This document shows, piece by piece, positions 1 through 13,692 of a DNA stretch of 64,000 nt (its first letter is position 1; each line of letters begins with the position of its first letter). The notes beneath the pieces are model-generated. The model did not search any database, was not told where the DNA came from, and worked only from the letters and a program-made list of their open reading frames with translations. The position numbers and the translations under genes are program-made. The stretch covers positions 248,001-312,000 of the forward strand of contig CANTFL010000003.1 of the NCBI GenBank assembly GCA_947650285.1, read 5' to 3'. Source of the DNA: Hyaloperonospora brassicae. Lineage: Eukaryota; Oomycota; Peronosporomycetes; Peronosporales; Peronosporaceae.

Positions 1-1355
1 GACATGTAACGAGCTGACCTCTTCATTTTCAATTTAATATGCCGAATCACGATAGTTGTGATCGTATAACCGAGCAATAAACAACAATGTTACGCTCTCT
101 TGAGCTTCACGCGCTTTTCTTTCGTGCAATACGATTGTTAACTACGTCAACGTATATGTTCGTAAATGAATAATCCGGCGGAATGAAGCATTTATATGTG
201 GTAGTGTATAAAGGATCACATGCAGGTGTATTTGTAATCGTATAGCACACATAAAGGGTTTATAAATACGTTTCTAAGGCATATTTTCTTCATTTTTATC
301 GATATTCTGATAGCAACAATTATTATTTTACCATGAGATATTTCCTTATTAAGTCCTGTTGTTGAGGACTATATATAGTATCCGTGGTATGGTTTGTGCA
401 CTATTTTACTATCTAGCGTATTTTTGCTCATCGTCTTATTCATACTTTATTGAATTTTACTTGGTCTTAACGAATGGTGAGATTTTGAACATGGTGATAA
501 TACGAAAGAAGGTAAGGCGATTTTGTTCTTAATTATGATTAAAATGGTAGCTGAGATGGAAATTATTGCAATTAGTGTTTACATATATCGTCGCTATAAA
601 CCAATTACTTAATTATATACTGTACTATGTAATTATTGTGAGACGTAGTGCTTTAATACCTTACCTTTTTTACTATCAAATATAGATGATCATCATGGAA
701 TAATTATATTATTCACAACCAGATACTACACTTGCCATCGGCCTATCATAAATGAACAATGTGACGTCACATGTAGTTTATGCGAAGCACGTGGTGGGAA
801 TCCGCGTGAAATGAAATTTTCATACTCTACATAATTTTTTCCTATCTCGACCAGCTGGCTATACCGTTTACAAATACATAACGAAATTTATGCGTATATT
901 GACAATCGCTCATGCGCAACATAAATTCCGCTGCAGCTTAAGTATTCGATGGGATATTAATTAACAAAGAATGACTATGTCTATGTTATCATGGTAAGCG
1001 CTTCATTACTTTGTATGAAGCACGAATCATTACGAGGAAAAGTGGCAACGTGCGTGATAGCTCATTCCGGCTCTGTTTTAATTCTTCGTGTTGCTTTATG
1101 TAGGAGTGGTCCCAAGACTTATGTGGGTCGCTTGATTAAAGTTCTCATCATTCCAGCTGATGATGGTTTTGTATCCAAAATATATACCAAAACAGGAATA
1201 CAACGCGCTGCACCCGAAAATGTACGGCACAGGGTATACCAACTTATGTATACATTTACTTATCAAGGATGGCTCATAAGAGGGTCTGCTAGATCATACG
1301 CACCAGAATGTGCAACTAGTTCCGAAATTACCTCGATGTGCGCAAGAGTCTTACA
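1..1355. other. AT-rich DNA without a recognised gene
   Basis: AT-rich with many stops in all frames. A 126-codon open frame at 991-1371 (+) has no recognisable motif and runs into the start of the decayed LINE, so I do not call it a gene. Confidence 0.6.
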
Positions 1356-1853
1356 CACTGCACCCCGTTAGTTCATCGCTACCACCCCTCGGCGTCCCGC
1401 CGTTCCGCCGGTCTTCATCTCTTTCGCCTCTTCTGTATCGTCATTACGACGTCCGTCGCGCCTAATATGTTTCGTCTGTCGTTTCTGGCCGCGATTCTCC
1501 GTCGCCGTCTCTTCGCTACCGTCCGCCTTTAAACCATGCCGTCTGGACCTCCACTCCGTCATCCAGATGTTGCCCCTTCCACTCCGGCTGTCTCTTCGAT
1601 CGATCGTCTCGCCGGCCGCCCCTCTTCCGCCACTCCGGGTAGACGTTTCGGTCGTACCTATCTCTCTGCCACGCCGAGTCCTCGCCGCGTTTAGCGGTAC
1701 GTCCCTGTGAACTCGCTCTTCAAGGCGTTGGAAGAGGCGGTTATTAATTAGTCTCCCGCCCAGGAGTTTCGTGACATCTCGATGCGCGATGTCCAACGTG
1801 CGCGTGTCGCCGTGAAGTAAAAGCTCAAGCTTTTTATACCCTGCGGTACGGTT

Positions 1854-2974
1854 GTGGCGTCTGTGCAGCTTAACGGGATCATGCTCTATATCTACATGGA
1901 GGACCAAACTGCTCTATGGAGGGATTCCCTTCCTACCCTGTGCGACCTCATTCGCATCCCGTCGAAAGGATCTCACTTTACCTGCACTTGCCAGGATGTT
2001 GCTGTCAAGCTAAGAAGATCGACGTATGTTTGTCGCTACGTACGCGATCAAGAAGTTCAGCCTCTATTAGCATTTGTACATGCTCAACCTCACTCGCATC
2101 CTCTCCCGACCTCGATAATGACGCCATATTTGACTACTTCACACGTCTGGGTTTGTCGTTCTCATCACTGCAACTCACCAGGACGGAGGGATGACTTCGA
2201 GCGACCGCACGATATGGTGCACTACTCAGAACGGCACGGCTGTGCTGATGCGCCAGGATATGCCTGCCGTCCGCAAAATCTTCTTCGAAAACTTTGATGA
2301 TGCAGTATTTGTTCAGCACAAGCCACGCTCTTCGAACACAAATTCCCCTTCGGTGGTCACGCGCGATCTGTCGCTCTGTGCCGCCACTTACAATCACCGC
2401 GCTGTGTCGCTTGCGGGACGAGCAGGGGCTCGGGCCGCCCGTACCTCCACTACTACTGGTGCGCCGTCGGATGGTCAGGCGGGTTTTATGTCTCCAGACG
2501 TGCTGCCGAAAGACGTCCATCTTGATCTGATCCGGCCTGAGCCGTCTTCTTCTTTGCTGGAGTGGACCGCCAATACACGGCCTACTGTCAGCACCCATAC
2601 CGAATTCCGTCCGCCGCCCACTACGTTTGGCTGTTATGCCACCTTTGTATGATATTGATAGGATGATATTTGGGATACCTGCCGCTCATACTGGCTTTAA
2701 GCTGGCTTTTTCGGACGATTGTGCGGACGTCGACGTCGATGCCCTTCTCGATGGATCCGCTACTGTTTCCCCGGTGGTGCCGTCCCTCGCGGTGGGCCAG
2801 ATTATCGAGTATCGTTTTCTACTTAGGGTTATCCGGATCAAGATGAAGGGCTATCACTTCTGCCGTCTGGCGGACGCTGCCCGGGACGACTTTCTTCATC
2901 CGTGGAATCCTTATTCTGCGTCGCGTCTATCACGACTCAGCCTTGAGTTATTGCTCGATCTCTCTATGATGTGA
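1854..2974 (+). pseudogene. LINE ORF1-like region, broken
   Basis: Overlapping open stretches at 1854-2297, 2191-2652 and 2627-2974 lie upstream of the endonuclease where a LINE ORF1 (nucleic-acid-binding protein) would sit. No zinc knuckle is clear. The assignment rests on position only. Confidence 0.35.
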
Positions 2975-3456
2975 ACTATGCTTCCTCGCGGGTTTTGGTA
3001 GATTAAGCCGTGCTGCGGTATTACGGTTCCTTCCCTGCTACGTCCCATGCCGCTTATCGTCAGTTTGTTCCGCGGATCATGGTCAACGTTTCCGCAGTAT
3101 AAAAGTGCGAAGACCATTCTGACGCATTTTTACCCCTTTCTGTTTGAAAGAGAGACCGATCAGGCTTATTCTGCGATCGATCTCTCGCGTTTTTCTGTAC
3201 GCACGCCACCCGCATCTACAATGACCCATTTTATGTTGCTGCAGTAACGGATGTTCCTTTCCCAGACTTCCTAACAATTTCTAGTTTGTAAAGTGGTCGT
3301 ATACAATTCTGCAGGCCCTATGCCATTCCGAAATATTGGACGCGCGTGGAACGGCCTCCTTCTTCACGTCGAATCTTCGATCGCTCTCGTCCGCGCGTCG
3401 TACGTTGACGTAGGCTTTGATGCAGTCCGACTCATTCGCTGCCAACGCTCTCTAAT

Positions 3457-4180
3457 TTGCATCGGTCGCTAATTGGCATGTCCGTCAACATCAACGTGAT
3501 TAACCCGCCAACGAAACATCTCTTCACTCAACTTTTTTCGTCTTACTCCGTGATCGCTCTCCAAGAAACCAATTCCAGCTCCCGGGACACAGTCAAACGG
3601 TCGGACTGTTTTCTTCACTGCGTCTATCCTCAGGCACTTTCGTTCTACTCTCAACACGTTGACTCAGTCTATTCTGGTCGTCAGGTCAGGGGTAATGTTA
3701 GTTTGGTTTTCCGAGGTGATCATCCGTTCGACTCATTAATCAATTTCACCTCGGTCTACGTAACTGATGCGGTCTCTGCCGTCAACCGATACCTCGTGGT
3801 TGAGGCGACACTGGGAAATTGAGCATCTTCTTACATGTCATTTATGCTCCGGCTTCTAAATCGTCTCGCGGGGCATTTCTAGATTCCCCGCCACATTCGC
3901 TTCCTGCCGGCTTCCATAACTATGCGCTTGATGATTTAAAGGCTCCCTTACAATATTCTCTGGATGAACTGGTGTCGACTCGTTCGTCACCTGGCTGCCC
4001 AAACTTCTCGACTGATAGCTTCGAATGGGAAAGGTTGATGCTTAGCGGGCGCCTCATCCGACGCAGCGTGGCTTCACCGGAAGAGAGCGTTGTAACCTCC
4101 CCGACTATGTTTTTGCCTCAACCGAACTGCTGGAGGAATTCTTGGTTGACATTTTCGCACGTGTCCGACAGAGTCTAGCA
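3457..4180 (+). pseudogene. LINE endonuclease domain, broken
   Basis: The open stretch 3457-3822 encodes the start of an exonuclease-endonuclease-phosphatase fold: an N-V-I-N-PPTK segment followed by a strand ending in LQETN, where the glutamate is the usual metal-binding residue of LINE endonucleases. The frame ends after about 120 residues and continues in another frame at 3819-4178. In an intact element this enzyme nicks the target DNA to prime reverse transcription. Confidence 0.65.
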
Positions 4181-5049
4181 CACTGCCGAACATCTTCCGG
4201 TCGCTTTCACGCTTCAACCTCCTCTTCTCTCACAGCGCTCCAAGGAGCCGTGGAGGTGTCCGAGGTGGCTAATTTAGCGTTCTGTGGTCTCTTCCGTTTT
4301 AAATTTCACCCTGTATGACCTGAGGGAATGGCTGCGATGTGACATTGATTCGAATCCGGACGCAGTTTTTGATGAACATGATCGTGCAGAGTCCATCTCC
4401 CTTCACCAGAAATTCCATGAACTCATGAATATAGACGCTGAGAGGAAACTCTTTATCGCGCAGGCGGTATATGGTGCTACCATGCTCCATGATACCGAGG
4501 GTTTGTCTTCGTCTGATACTCACTCCGTCAGGCTAATGAGTCTATAAGATTAATCAGCTTGTATATCGGCCCTATGTGACGCTGCGAAAATCGACCGCGA
4601 CGTTAGTGAGAGGGAAACTGGTTGGTTTTATACTTTCGTCCGCCAACTATAGTGGAGTTCCGAGTGTATACTCCCAGTGCATACCGCCCGGATGGGACGT
4701 CGACGACCGACCCCGACAAAATCAGACCTTCACTGAGGTTATTGAAAATCGCTGAATCGCAGCCTTTCTCGCTACTTAGTGTCATCACTCCCTCTAGCGC
4801 GATTCCAACCTCCGGAATTCTTCCGATTGATTAAACACACGCCAACTAGGCTCCCCGGTGACGCCCGTCTTCTGCATGAAGCACCGATGACGGCGCACGA
4901 CTTTATTGGGCAATCAAGACGTCTTTTAAAGGGCAGCCCAGAGGCCTTAACGGTGCCCATTGAATACTAACAGCTTTCGTTCCATGAATGGGCTCAAGTC
5001 TTTGAGATCGTTCACGCAAACCAGCGTCATCTCGGCCGAATGGCCAAGT

Positions 5050-6110
5050 TTCAACGCCGCGCCTCTATCTCACTTCTGTACAAAAGAGACAACCTCAGTT
5101 ACCCCAGCAATAATAGACCTATAACTCTGCTCAACCATGACGCCAAACTGGGACCGTGATTTTGGCACATCGACTACGCGGGGTTCTACCCATTCTTAAA
5201 CACGATAACCAAACCCGATTAGTCTCAGGGCGGTCCGTCCGCCACTTCCTGCTTCGGTTTAAAGATATACACGACGTCTATTCTTCGTGGGGCAGGGCGC
5301 GTGCCGGCGCAGTACTTCTCGATTTTGCTTTAGCATTTGACAGTGTTCTTTGACCTGCTCCCAGTCTGGTGCTCCGGTGCATGGGATTTTTATGAAACTT
5401 TCCGGAAGCTGTCAGGAACTTCTATTCAGGGACTCTTGTTACGGTCTTGTACAATGGTAGGGCAAGCCGTTATTTTGATCTAGAATGTGGGGTGCTCAGG
5501 AGGACCCGATATCTCCCGCTCTATATGTTCTTTTCATTAAAGTCCTGTTAAATTGCCTACGAGCCACTACTAGCGGACTGGGTGTTCGCGTACCGAAGGA
5601 TCCGGACTCCCATCATTTTTTGGTTTTCATCGACTACTGCACTGGAATCCTTGAGGACCTCTCCAAATCTCCACTCTTCGTGTAGACCGTCCAGAACTAC
5701 CCTGATGCAGCTGGCTTTGCGCTCAATGTCTCAAAGACCAAGTTTATTCTATTTACTGCATGCGACCTCGGCCTGCGGTGTCACCTCCAAGCCTTGGGTT
5801 TTCCGTGGTGGGAGACGGCGAGACAACCACACTGCTTGGTGTCGCTCAAAGTCCTATTATCATTGCAAGCCATAGCTACGGTAGGATCATCCCTCTCATG
5901 GTCAGTTGCTGCCAATTGTGGCGATAATCGGACTCTCCCTCTTCGTGGCCGTACGATTATTGTCCGTAATATTGTTCTCCCACTACTCTTTTACAAGGCT
6001 GCTGTATCACTCATACCTGCGGAGTGGTGTCCCAAGTCACTAATCAGTGCAAGTCGTTCCTGTATAAACGGGTGGCTACGGAGTAGGCCTCGGTACGGGG
6101 CTCTATGACT
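5050..6110 (+). pseudogene. LINE reverse transcriptase domain, broken
   Basis: Blocks of a LINE reverse transcriptase are spread over three frames. In order they are RPITLLNHDAKLGP near 5114, SGRSVRHF near 5235, LLDFALAFDS near 5325, DPISPALYVLF near 5501, the catalytic block read here as FIDYCTGILEDL near 5624, and FALNVSKTKFILF near 5720. A thumb segment (PLLFYKAAVSLIPAEW) follows near 5980. The catalytic aspartate pair expected in the F/Y-x-D-D motif is not intact, and several frame shifts and stops separate the blocks. The polymerase is dead. Confidence 0.85.
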
Positions 6111-6899
6111 AAAGAGTGGCTGTACTGTCCTACTTCCCGCGGTGGCCTTAAACCCGCGAATATTGCTGTCTTCGATCAGACAATGCAATTGAGCTCAATA
6201 AGGAATGCAGTGGCATCAGCGGGGTCTCTACTTCGATGGCACGGTGGATAGCGCCGTATCTGGCCCTATTTTCCACCGTTATCGGCTTCGCTAAGACAAG
6301 TTTCGACATGCTTTATAACCATTACCCCGATCTGTTGCTGCGCCTCCCCGGTGGGCGATATTATGTCGGTTGTGGTATGCCACTCTCCAAAACTGAAACC
6401 GCTTACAAGACTCTCCTTACCACATCATCTCTCATGATCGTTATCGTTTGGACGCACCTCTGTGGAAAAATTATCGATAATGAGTCAGGACGCTGCGCCG
6501 ACTCTTTGAGGACTACTTTTCGCCCACCCACCATTTTAGCGACTTAGAATCCGTTCGGCCCGTATTTTTAATTACTTGCTTGGGCCGGCTACCGGAAAAC
6601 CGACTTTGTCGATCGCTTATGGAACGTGTCGGTTTTGGGATCCCTCGGATCCAGTCGATATCGTGCTCCCGCTATCTAGCGAAGCTTAATGGGTGAAGTA
6701 TCGAATGTGTTTAGCCTCCATTTGGTCCAATTCTCTTAACGACCGTCACCAGCGCGTCGCATGGTTGGTCTTTGCATGGTTTCGCTTTTCGGCGTCTTTC
6801 AAATCATCGTCTCTATAGTATGCTCCATGTCCTGCCATCAATTATTCGATACCCTCACGTTTTCCATGATTTCCCGGTCTCTTCAAACTGAACCTCCCC

Positions 6900-7195
6900 T
6901 ATGGAAACTCGAGTTATCAGTGGACTGCTATATACCCCGCGTGCTGAGTGACCTCAAATTTTGGCTGCAATACAATGCGCTGGGGTTCCGTCGAAACCAT
7001 TCTTACCACACAGGTGAGGTGAATTGTCCGCACGATTGTCGATCGGTCGAGACAACCACACATTACTTCTGGGACTGCCCTATTGCTCGGGGGCACATTG
7101 GAACCTTATTGCGGATTTTTGCTGCTCCGGTTGTTGAGATCATCTGCTGGTGCCAAACATTTTTTTCTTCAGAATTATTCCTTCAAGCCGAGTAG
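6900..7195 (+). pseudogene. LINE reverse-transcriptase zinc-finger tail
   Basis: The end of the open stretch 6761-7195 shows the C-terminal pattern CPHDC...ETTTHYFWDCP, the zinc-finger-like tail (zf-RVT type) that follows the polymerase in many plant- and oomycete-type LINEs. It is in plus orientation and in the expected position after the thumb. Confidence 0.7.
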
Positions 7196-7756
7196 AATTT
7201 AACTCCATTTTCACCACAACTTGCACTTAGCCTTCAATGTCGTCCTATGCTCGGCTTTGTACCCCATCCTCCTTTGGTTGCATCGGAACGATCGGATTCG
7301 TCAAAGGGTAGATTCCTCGCACCTGGTACCCCTTAGACGAGCTACGGCTTACGCCCGCCTCCACCTTTATCGGACGGCATCTTCGTATTCATCCAACCAC
7401 AAATTGGCCCGATTGTGTCTTACGCTTCATGAGCAAGTGTCAGTGTGTTTTGTTGGTTTCTCTACCACGCCACCAAATCTTTTGGCTTCGAATAGCTCTG
7501 ACATGAGATATCGGATGGCGTGATTGAAGCTCCCACGGCGTGTGTTGGTGTCTATAAATGGTGCGTTCATCCCGGCTTTACGTAGCCGATCTTCACCAAG
7601 ATTTCATTATAATAGTTACTGTGGTGCACAACTACGGTACTACCACAATGTTTGCACTTCAAGTTATGTTGGCGTGGAACCTATACTAAGTCGTACCTAC
7701 TCTTCACCTTCCTTCTCTTCGCTAGTGTCCTGCGACTCCTGCTTGATCTCTAGCAA

Positions 7757-8130
7757 ATGCATCGCGGCGTAATTATTGTCCTTGTGGACGGGGCATTGGC
7801 AATGGAATCACAATGGGTCCACAGTGCGTCTAATATAGTCCGCGGTTGTTTCCTTGCCGGTCTTTATAGCCCTTTAGGACACGAGCAAAATAACGACCCT
7901 ACGAAGTCCGCGCACCTTGACATAATTCGTGTTCAGATTGCAGGAGTATGAGATGAACCGAGCTTTCGAGCCCCCATGCTCAGCACTTACAAATACCTGC
8001 CGTCCTACAGCTTTTCTCGTATGCAGCTCAATCGCGTAGGCTGCGTCGGTTTGCGCGCCAGTACACACTGACCCAATACTGGCACACCCCGGATCCTTTG
8101 TCGATTGGCCTCGCCGCAAACACGCCTATT
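7757..8130 (+). pseudogene. Possible RNase H remnant of the LINE
   Basis: The open frame from 7757 begins with a VDGAL-containing strand and is followed by a degenerate acidic and basic stretch, as expected for RNase H after the RT tail. The motif match is weak and the frame ends after 64 residues, so this is mainly a positional inference. Confidence 0.3.
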
Positions 8131-9169
8131 TCTCGGCGCGTGATCCTGAGCTGCAGGCGGCAAATCTGAAACCGTTTCGACACATTCTCGCTCCCGGGGA
8201 ACACTTTTCATCCCCGCAGACTTGCAGGTCAACGGCGGTCGCGCATTTGGTAAGCTCGCAGGACCAAAAGCACCCATATTTTTCCGTTCTGGTCCCATCG
8301 TTGAAAAACGAAATCCGGTCCGGGTTTATCATCTTCTTCACTTCCTGGACGTCCGTTGGCCACGGGACCGGCTGCCCTTGGGGCAAGTTATTAATAAGCC
8401 ATTGCCGGATCCCTGGGGCAGCCTCTTCGTCTTTTCCTGTGGCTTGAGTGAGGCCTACCACCTCGCCGAGATTTTCTTGTTTATGGAAAATATGCAATAA
8501 AAGTATTAGAAGAAACTTGTTAAACCGCAAAACATCGCCGTCCTTCCCACGCCGTCCCAATCGAAACCGTCGTCGGGTTCCGCAACGTTCTTCTCGTCGT
8601 CGTCTTGGTAGTCGCTTGTGTCCACTGGTGTGCATTTCCCTGTAAATGTGGCGATGGTTCTTCAACAACTCAGCTTCGCCTTCTGCCGAAAATGTTTCCT
8701 CTTTCTTGTACGCTAGATGCCGTGGTGGTCCTTGGCTTTCTTCGCCCGTTTTACCGGCTCGGACCTCTTTCTAAGCCCGCGATCATCCGGGTACCCCTCG
8801 CGGTCCCTATCCAACCGCCAAAAATTCCACCGCCATCTCCAAAGAAGGCAGGAGCGCGCGTGCACGGCTGCGCTGAATTCCGCACCGCTCACGAAAGATG
8901 CCCGCTGTGGAGTCGGCGGTACTTTATCGCTGGGAGGGGGCCACGTCTCCGGGGTGTAGTTCTTGTCCATAGTGCATATTGTTGACTGGTGGGATGCCTA
9001 TGCCTCAGCTCTTGTCGCTGTCTCGAATGGTTGGCTGTCCTCCACTCGGTCCGAAGCCTCTACTCACTCGTGCTGTCGACTAAGATCGGATTCTTTACTT
9101 CTACGTATTCCACACCCTATTTTTAGTCTCTAATTTCTAATTTCTACTTAACTAAGAATGACGAAAACA

Positions 9170-12100
9170 TTTCACCAGGATGTGTAACTATAAACGTTGC
9201 TAGGCAACAGATATTGTTTTTTTTCATCTACTGTCGTTAGAAGTAGATGGACAAAGGACGGTCGCAACTGTAGTCGGAATTTTAAACACTTGGGTGTGTC
9301 AAACCGGATGCGTTATCAACAATTACTAGACTAAAAGTGCCTGTTTGTGACACACGTTGCGGAACGCCTGTCAGATACCATATCTTAATGTAACTATGAT
9401 GTTTAAACTGGTGGTGAGCTGCTGGGATGGAAAAAGAATGAAGGGACGAGAAAAATATAAAGAAAGCGCGACAGTGCACAATCATTTTCGACAAGTCCAC
9501 TATAAGTATGCTTCATTTTACCCACATGTAAATAAATACCATCTGAGTGTGTTATAGTGCGGTATATCTCAACGCCTGTAATAATGACCACATTTTCAAT
9601 CGAACAAAAAACGTCTAGGCATGTGAATTAGCATTACTCAGATAGTTTACTTATGATGAAGCGTAAAAAAAGAAGAAGCTGAGTCAGTGGGAACAGGGTT
9701 CATGCATAGTCTATTCATTATCATTTATCTATAATGACCGTTGTATGGTTGGTGCATGATTATGCGCTATTGTTGTAGCACATGTATCTTAAAATGTCAT
9801 ATTTCGTGTAGGTTATAAGCATGGCCATAATTCACCGACTGGGAAGATTTTCTTCAATCCCTGCTAGTACTAAACGTGAAATGAAATTCTTGTGCTAACG
9901 CTATCCGCTCAGATGGTACCACATAACACCCAATATTTATTATTTTCATGTAAGGACTCTCTCCCCGTAATGTTTTCGAATCATATCACGTGTTTCGTCG
10001 ATACCACCAAAATTGCAGAAACTCGAAAGCGACTTGTTTTCTTATACTACGACGTACATGTTGCCTGATCCTGATAGACGCTACTATATAGACAAATTAT
10101 TATTTGTATTAGGTACGTACAGATTTATAGCAATTAGTGCCACTGTGAAAGTTAGAGTTGCTAAAAAGCTGCGTAATATTAACAAAAATGATATTGCCGG
10201 GTCCATCAAGTCCATAATATATGTCGCGTAAATTTTATTACAAGAATGGGGCATGACGTATATAACACGTAAATAATTCATTAAAATAACTTCATTCAGT
10301 AGATGCGTGACTGCAAAACGGTTATCATCCATCGGTCGACGCCTGGACATAGTGGATAAGCATTGTAGATTATAACGATGAGAGCACATAAGTATACATT
10401 AGCTGTGGCATCGTGACGATTTTGATAACACGGAAAACTCTCACTGTGCAAACAATGCGATATCGATAAAACTCTCTTGTATCACTAATATGAGCTGCAG
10501 AGCTGCTTTGATCGGCATTCATACATTGTAATGGGCCGGATTTTGTTTTCTTTTCTGGTTGTAGAGGATTGCTCATCCAAACTTTATTAGAAAGTTAATG
10601 ACATGGATATATCAGGCTTGATATTCAGATGACAGGTACATACCTACCTAGACCCTTATAAAGCAAGCTCGACGTAAATACACCCAATTGACCCTATTCG
10701 AGGTCAGGTCTTCAAAGTTGATCCATTTTTTCGACTTATCATTGATCTCCAAATTCCCTTTCTTAATTAACATAGACCACGACAAGAGGTTGAAAGTTCT
10801 GGCGACGATGTATCATACACAGTAATCAAAAGGGCGTCACATTGCATTATCGACTGCTAGAGGCCCTGTGTTCACATCGTCATACCAGTTTATAAAGGGT
10901 CGTGTTTCTGGGACAACGATCCACCTATATGGTACTCACTACTCGGAATAAATATTTGGACCGCTTAATTGATTAATTTTGCCCTCTTCTTGCCCGCCAT
11001 GTTGATGATAAGATGCACCTGGTTCTAATGAGGTTAATGCCGAAAAAATAACTTGCGGCTAAAGTTGTGGGTTAAAGTATCGTTCAAGGCGTCAATACGC
11101 GCTGTATATAATTGCATCTCATTGTGAAATGTTCAATTGTGAGTATTCAAAGCTAATGATGCCAAAGCCCAACAGGGCTGCGGTTATGTTCGTAGTATTT
11201 GATGTTCGCAAGACTTGTAAGTTTCTCTTTTGGCCATTGTAAATTTGCTTTGCTGCACCTTCACGCTTAGCTTTGGCATTTGGGGCTAAGACGGATTGAT
11301 CTGCTGAAAGCATTATTGGTGTTAGCTCCACGTCAATAATTGGACCTAAAAACGTTCTTGTGACATTCGGTTTATTTTGCGCCCTGGCTTTTGGACCTCT
11401 TCCGATTCCGAGCAGAGTCCTTACTACGGCTACTTCACCTTGAGCATCATTCTTTCGTTGCAATTGGAAACCATTATCATCTTCTAGCCCTAACCTCTTC
11501 CTTAGCTACTTATTAATTTTTCAGTCTAAGACAACATCGATGATATCCTGCGCGTACATATTGTCTAAAAGAACTTCGACCTTTTTGTTTCGCGTAAAGG
11601 ATTTCGGTGTGTAACATTTTTCCGCTAACTTCTTGCCGTCAGATCGACCTTATTATCCACTCCTTGAGCAAATGGGGTTACCCTCGCGCCTCTTTTTTGA
11701 TCGCTATTGACATCATTTGGCGTCGTTTATTAAATTAATATCATATCTTCCGGGCTCGTGACGCCCTACGAACTTTTACCGGCTTCTCTCACATCCGCAC
11801 CATCACTATCAATCAACTTTCTAGGAAGGTTGTTCGTGCGATACGTGCAAGCTATAGAATACAAACATCTTTGCACACTGGAAAAATAGTAGTGGCGACT
11901 ACTTCAGTGCAGCTTCGAGGATGTAATCTACCGAAGGCATGTCAATGTCGATCGATGATATTTCCTTATCACTTTTATCATCCATTTAGATTTATATCCC
12001 TACTGAGAGTTGATTCCACGCCGGTGTACAACATTATAAAACGTAGCCTCGAACCCATCACGCTATCTGTATACATGGTGCCACGATCTACTTAATGACC

Positions 12101-13620
12101 GACTGATAAACTTGTAGCCTGTCTAGCTGTCCTCATCTTGATTCTCATCCACTTCCTGGATCGCCCACAGGTTTATTCGCTACCGAAATACATCCTCTTC
12201 GTCGATATTCACTCTCTCATCTCATCGAATTACATAAATATTTTTGGAGATAGGGCTAAATAATTATACAATATAGACTTACTTAAAGCTTTCTTGGGAA
12301 CATAAATTCGGCAATCTGCTATTTGACTTTTATGCCCTCGCTTACAATTTCACAATATTTGGCAAATTATTCGATGAGGGTGTGATGAAAGCACATGTCC
12401 TTCTTTATGCTAATAATTTGGTGAATAGAAAAGAAGACTTGTATTCAGTCAGATGAGTCCCTACTGATATATTAAATTGTAGGCTTACTTTCACTATACG
12501 TAGCTAGAAAGACGTGCGACAACTACTCTTCCACCACTCATTGCGCGCCTCTGTCCCCGATTGGTGACACTGTTGTCTGACAGAATGGTTGATATCAGCC
12601 AAGGCGCAGCGTGATGTAGTGATACATCCTAAGGTAACATTATTATCCGTTATCTTCCGACGAGATAATCTGATACTGACCTTGATCAAGTCTTAATGTG
12701 TTGGCGCGACCCCCGTCAACGTCAAAGTGCATCGAGTAATATATGGATGATTATTTCGTTTGTACAAAACAGCACCTTGAAGCGCTAGTGTATACATATG
12801 AACACCGCCGTTCGTTTTATAATGTTATTACACTATAATGATTACAAACGGCTTGTCCTTGTGCACCCTCTCGACGCACGTATACAGCGTACTCAGCAAC
12901 ATGTGTCGGCAATTTCGAGAGCATCAACAATATTAATAAATATTGTGAATACATAATATTGAGAATGTCAGCAATCAGAAATCCGGAGAACGGATTCAGC
13001 GTTACCAACACAAACGCTTCTAGTCGCCGCTTCCTCTAGTCGTCACATCAGACATCGCGGCCAGTCGCCTGGACGTCGCCGCGCTTGAAGTTCATCGACT
13101 GTGTACGTTTTTTTCTGCGCTTCGTCAATACGCCCCACTTGCGATGCCTACAAAACGTTTGGGCACTAGACACTAGATTCTTACAACGACCCCGAGGCTT
13201 TCCACCTACGTTATATCTTTCCTTGTCTACAATGTAATTGTGACTGGTCGGCGTAACTGATTCTTGCTGTTCTGTGCGCATGGTCTGTAGGAAAACGATT
13301 TGCCACACAGCTTGGAAATGAAAGGGTGTAGATATGTAAGTGCTGTTAGTCTGGTGGATACCTACGATTCAAAGATGCTTTCACGGTTTCGGAAGAGTCG
13401 TTCTTGTCTATCGTGTATCTGTTCTCGCATTTAAAAAGTCCTTCCTGTTCCTCGAAATAATACCTTGCAGGAACCTCTTGTACTAAGGCACACCACTTGG
13501 CTTCAACAAAGGATGCCACGTGACTTCCAGTATGGTCTAGCTACACGTCAAGTCTGAGCGGCTGATGAGATGTGCAGCAGTGCTTCCATTGCGTATCGGA
13601 CATCCGAACTTTTGGGTACC
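9170..13620. other. AT-rich repeat-derived DNA, no recognised gene
   Basis: Short frames only. A 114-codon minus-strand frame at 11119-11463 and scraps to about 11860 show no signal peptide or known domain. A copy of the dispersed CACCACTCATTGCGCGC repeat lies at 12531-12600. The stretch is probably old transposon debris. Confidence 0.5.
12531..12600 (+). repeat. Dispersed CACCACTCATTGCGCGC repeat, copy A
   Basis: Shares the block CACCACTCATTGCGCGC, then GATTGG, then GGTTGATATC with the copies at 62458-62526 and 63644-63706. Here the terminal element GGTTGATATCAGCC is almost self-complementary. The family is probably a transposon or LTR fragment. Confidence 0.65.
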
Positions 13621-13631
13621 ATAGTCATAAA

Positions 13632-13659
13632 TTACGGCAAAACATTGATTTTGCCGTAA
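13632..13659. promoter_or_regulatory. Perfect 11-bp inverted repeat upstream of a gene
   Basis: TTACGGCAAAA at 13632-13642 and its exact reverse complement at 13649-13659 flank the 6-base loop CATTGA. The element ends 33 bp before the start codon of the membrane-protein gene at 13693, so it could be a promoter element or a 5' UTR hairpin. No function is shown. Confidence 0.55.
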
Positions 13660-13692
13660 CTTTAGTTTTGTCTCGCAAAGCGACCACAAAAC

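Larger units (their letters stand above)
1360..9150 (+). mobile_element. Decayed non-LTR retrotransposon (LINE)
   Basis: Base composition changes near 1.36 kb, and for almost 8 kb broken plus-strand frames carry LINE protein blocks in the expected order: an ORF1-like region, apurinic-type endonuclease, reverse transcriptase, C-terminal zinc-finger tail and possibly RNase H. Every block is interrupted by stops or frame changes, so this is a fossil that cannot mobilise itself. The right edge is placed where sequence becomes AT-rich again, near 9.12-9.17 kb. I could not identify target-site duplications, so both boundaries are approximate to about 50-100 bp. Related elements with an endonuclease, RT and RNase H occur in oomycete genomes. 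Confidence 0.85.

Noticed and set aside
991..1371. 126-codon plus-strand frame
   Set aside because: No motif, AT-rich setting, and it runs into transposon sequence.
11119..11860. Possible effector on the minus strand
   Set aside because: No signal peptide precedes the frames and no motif holds beyond a few residues.
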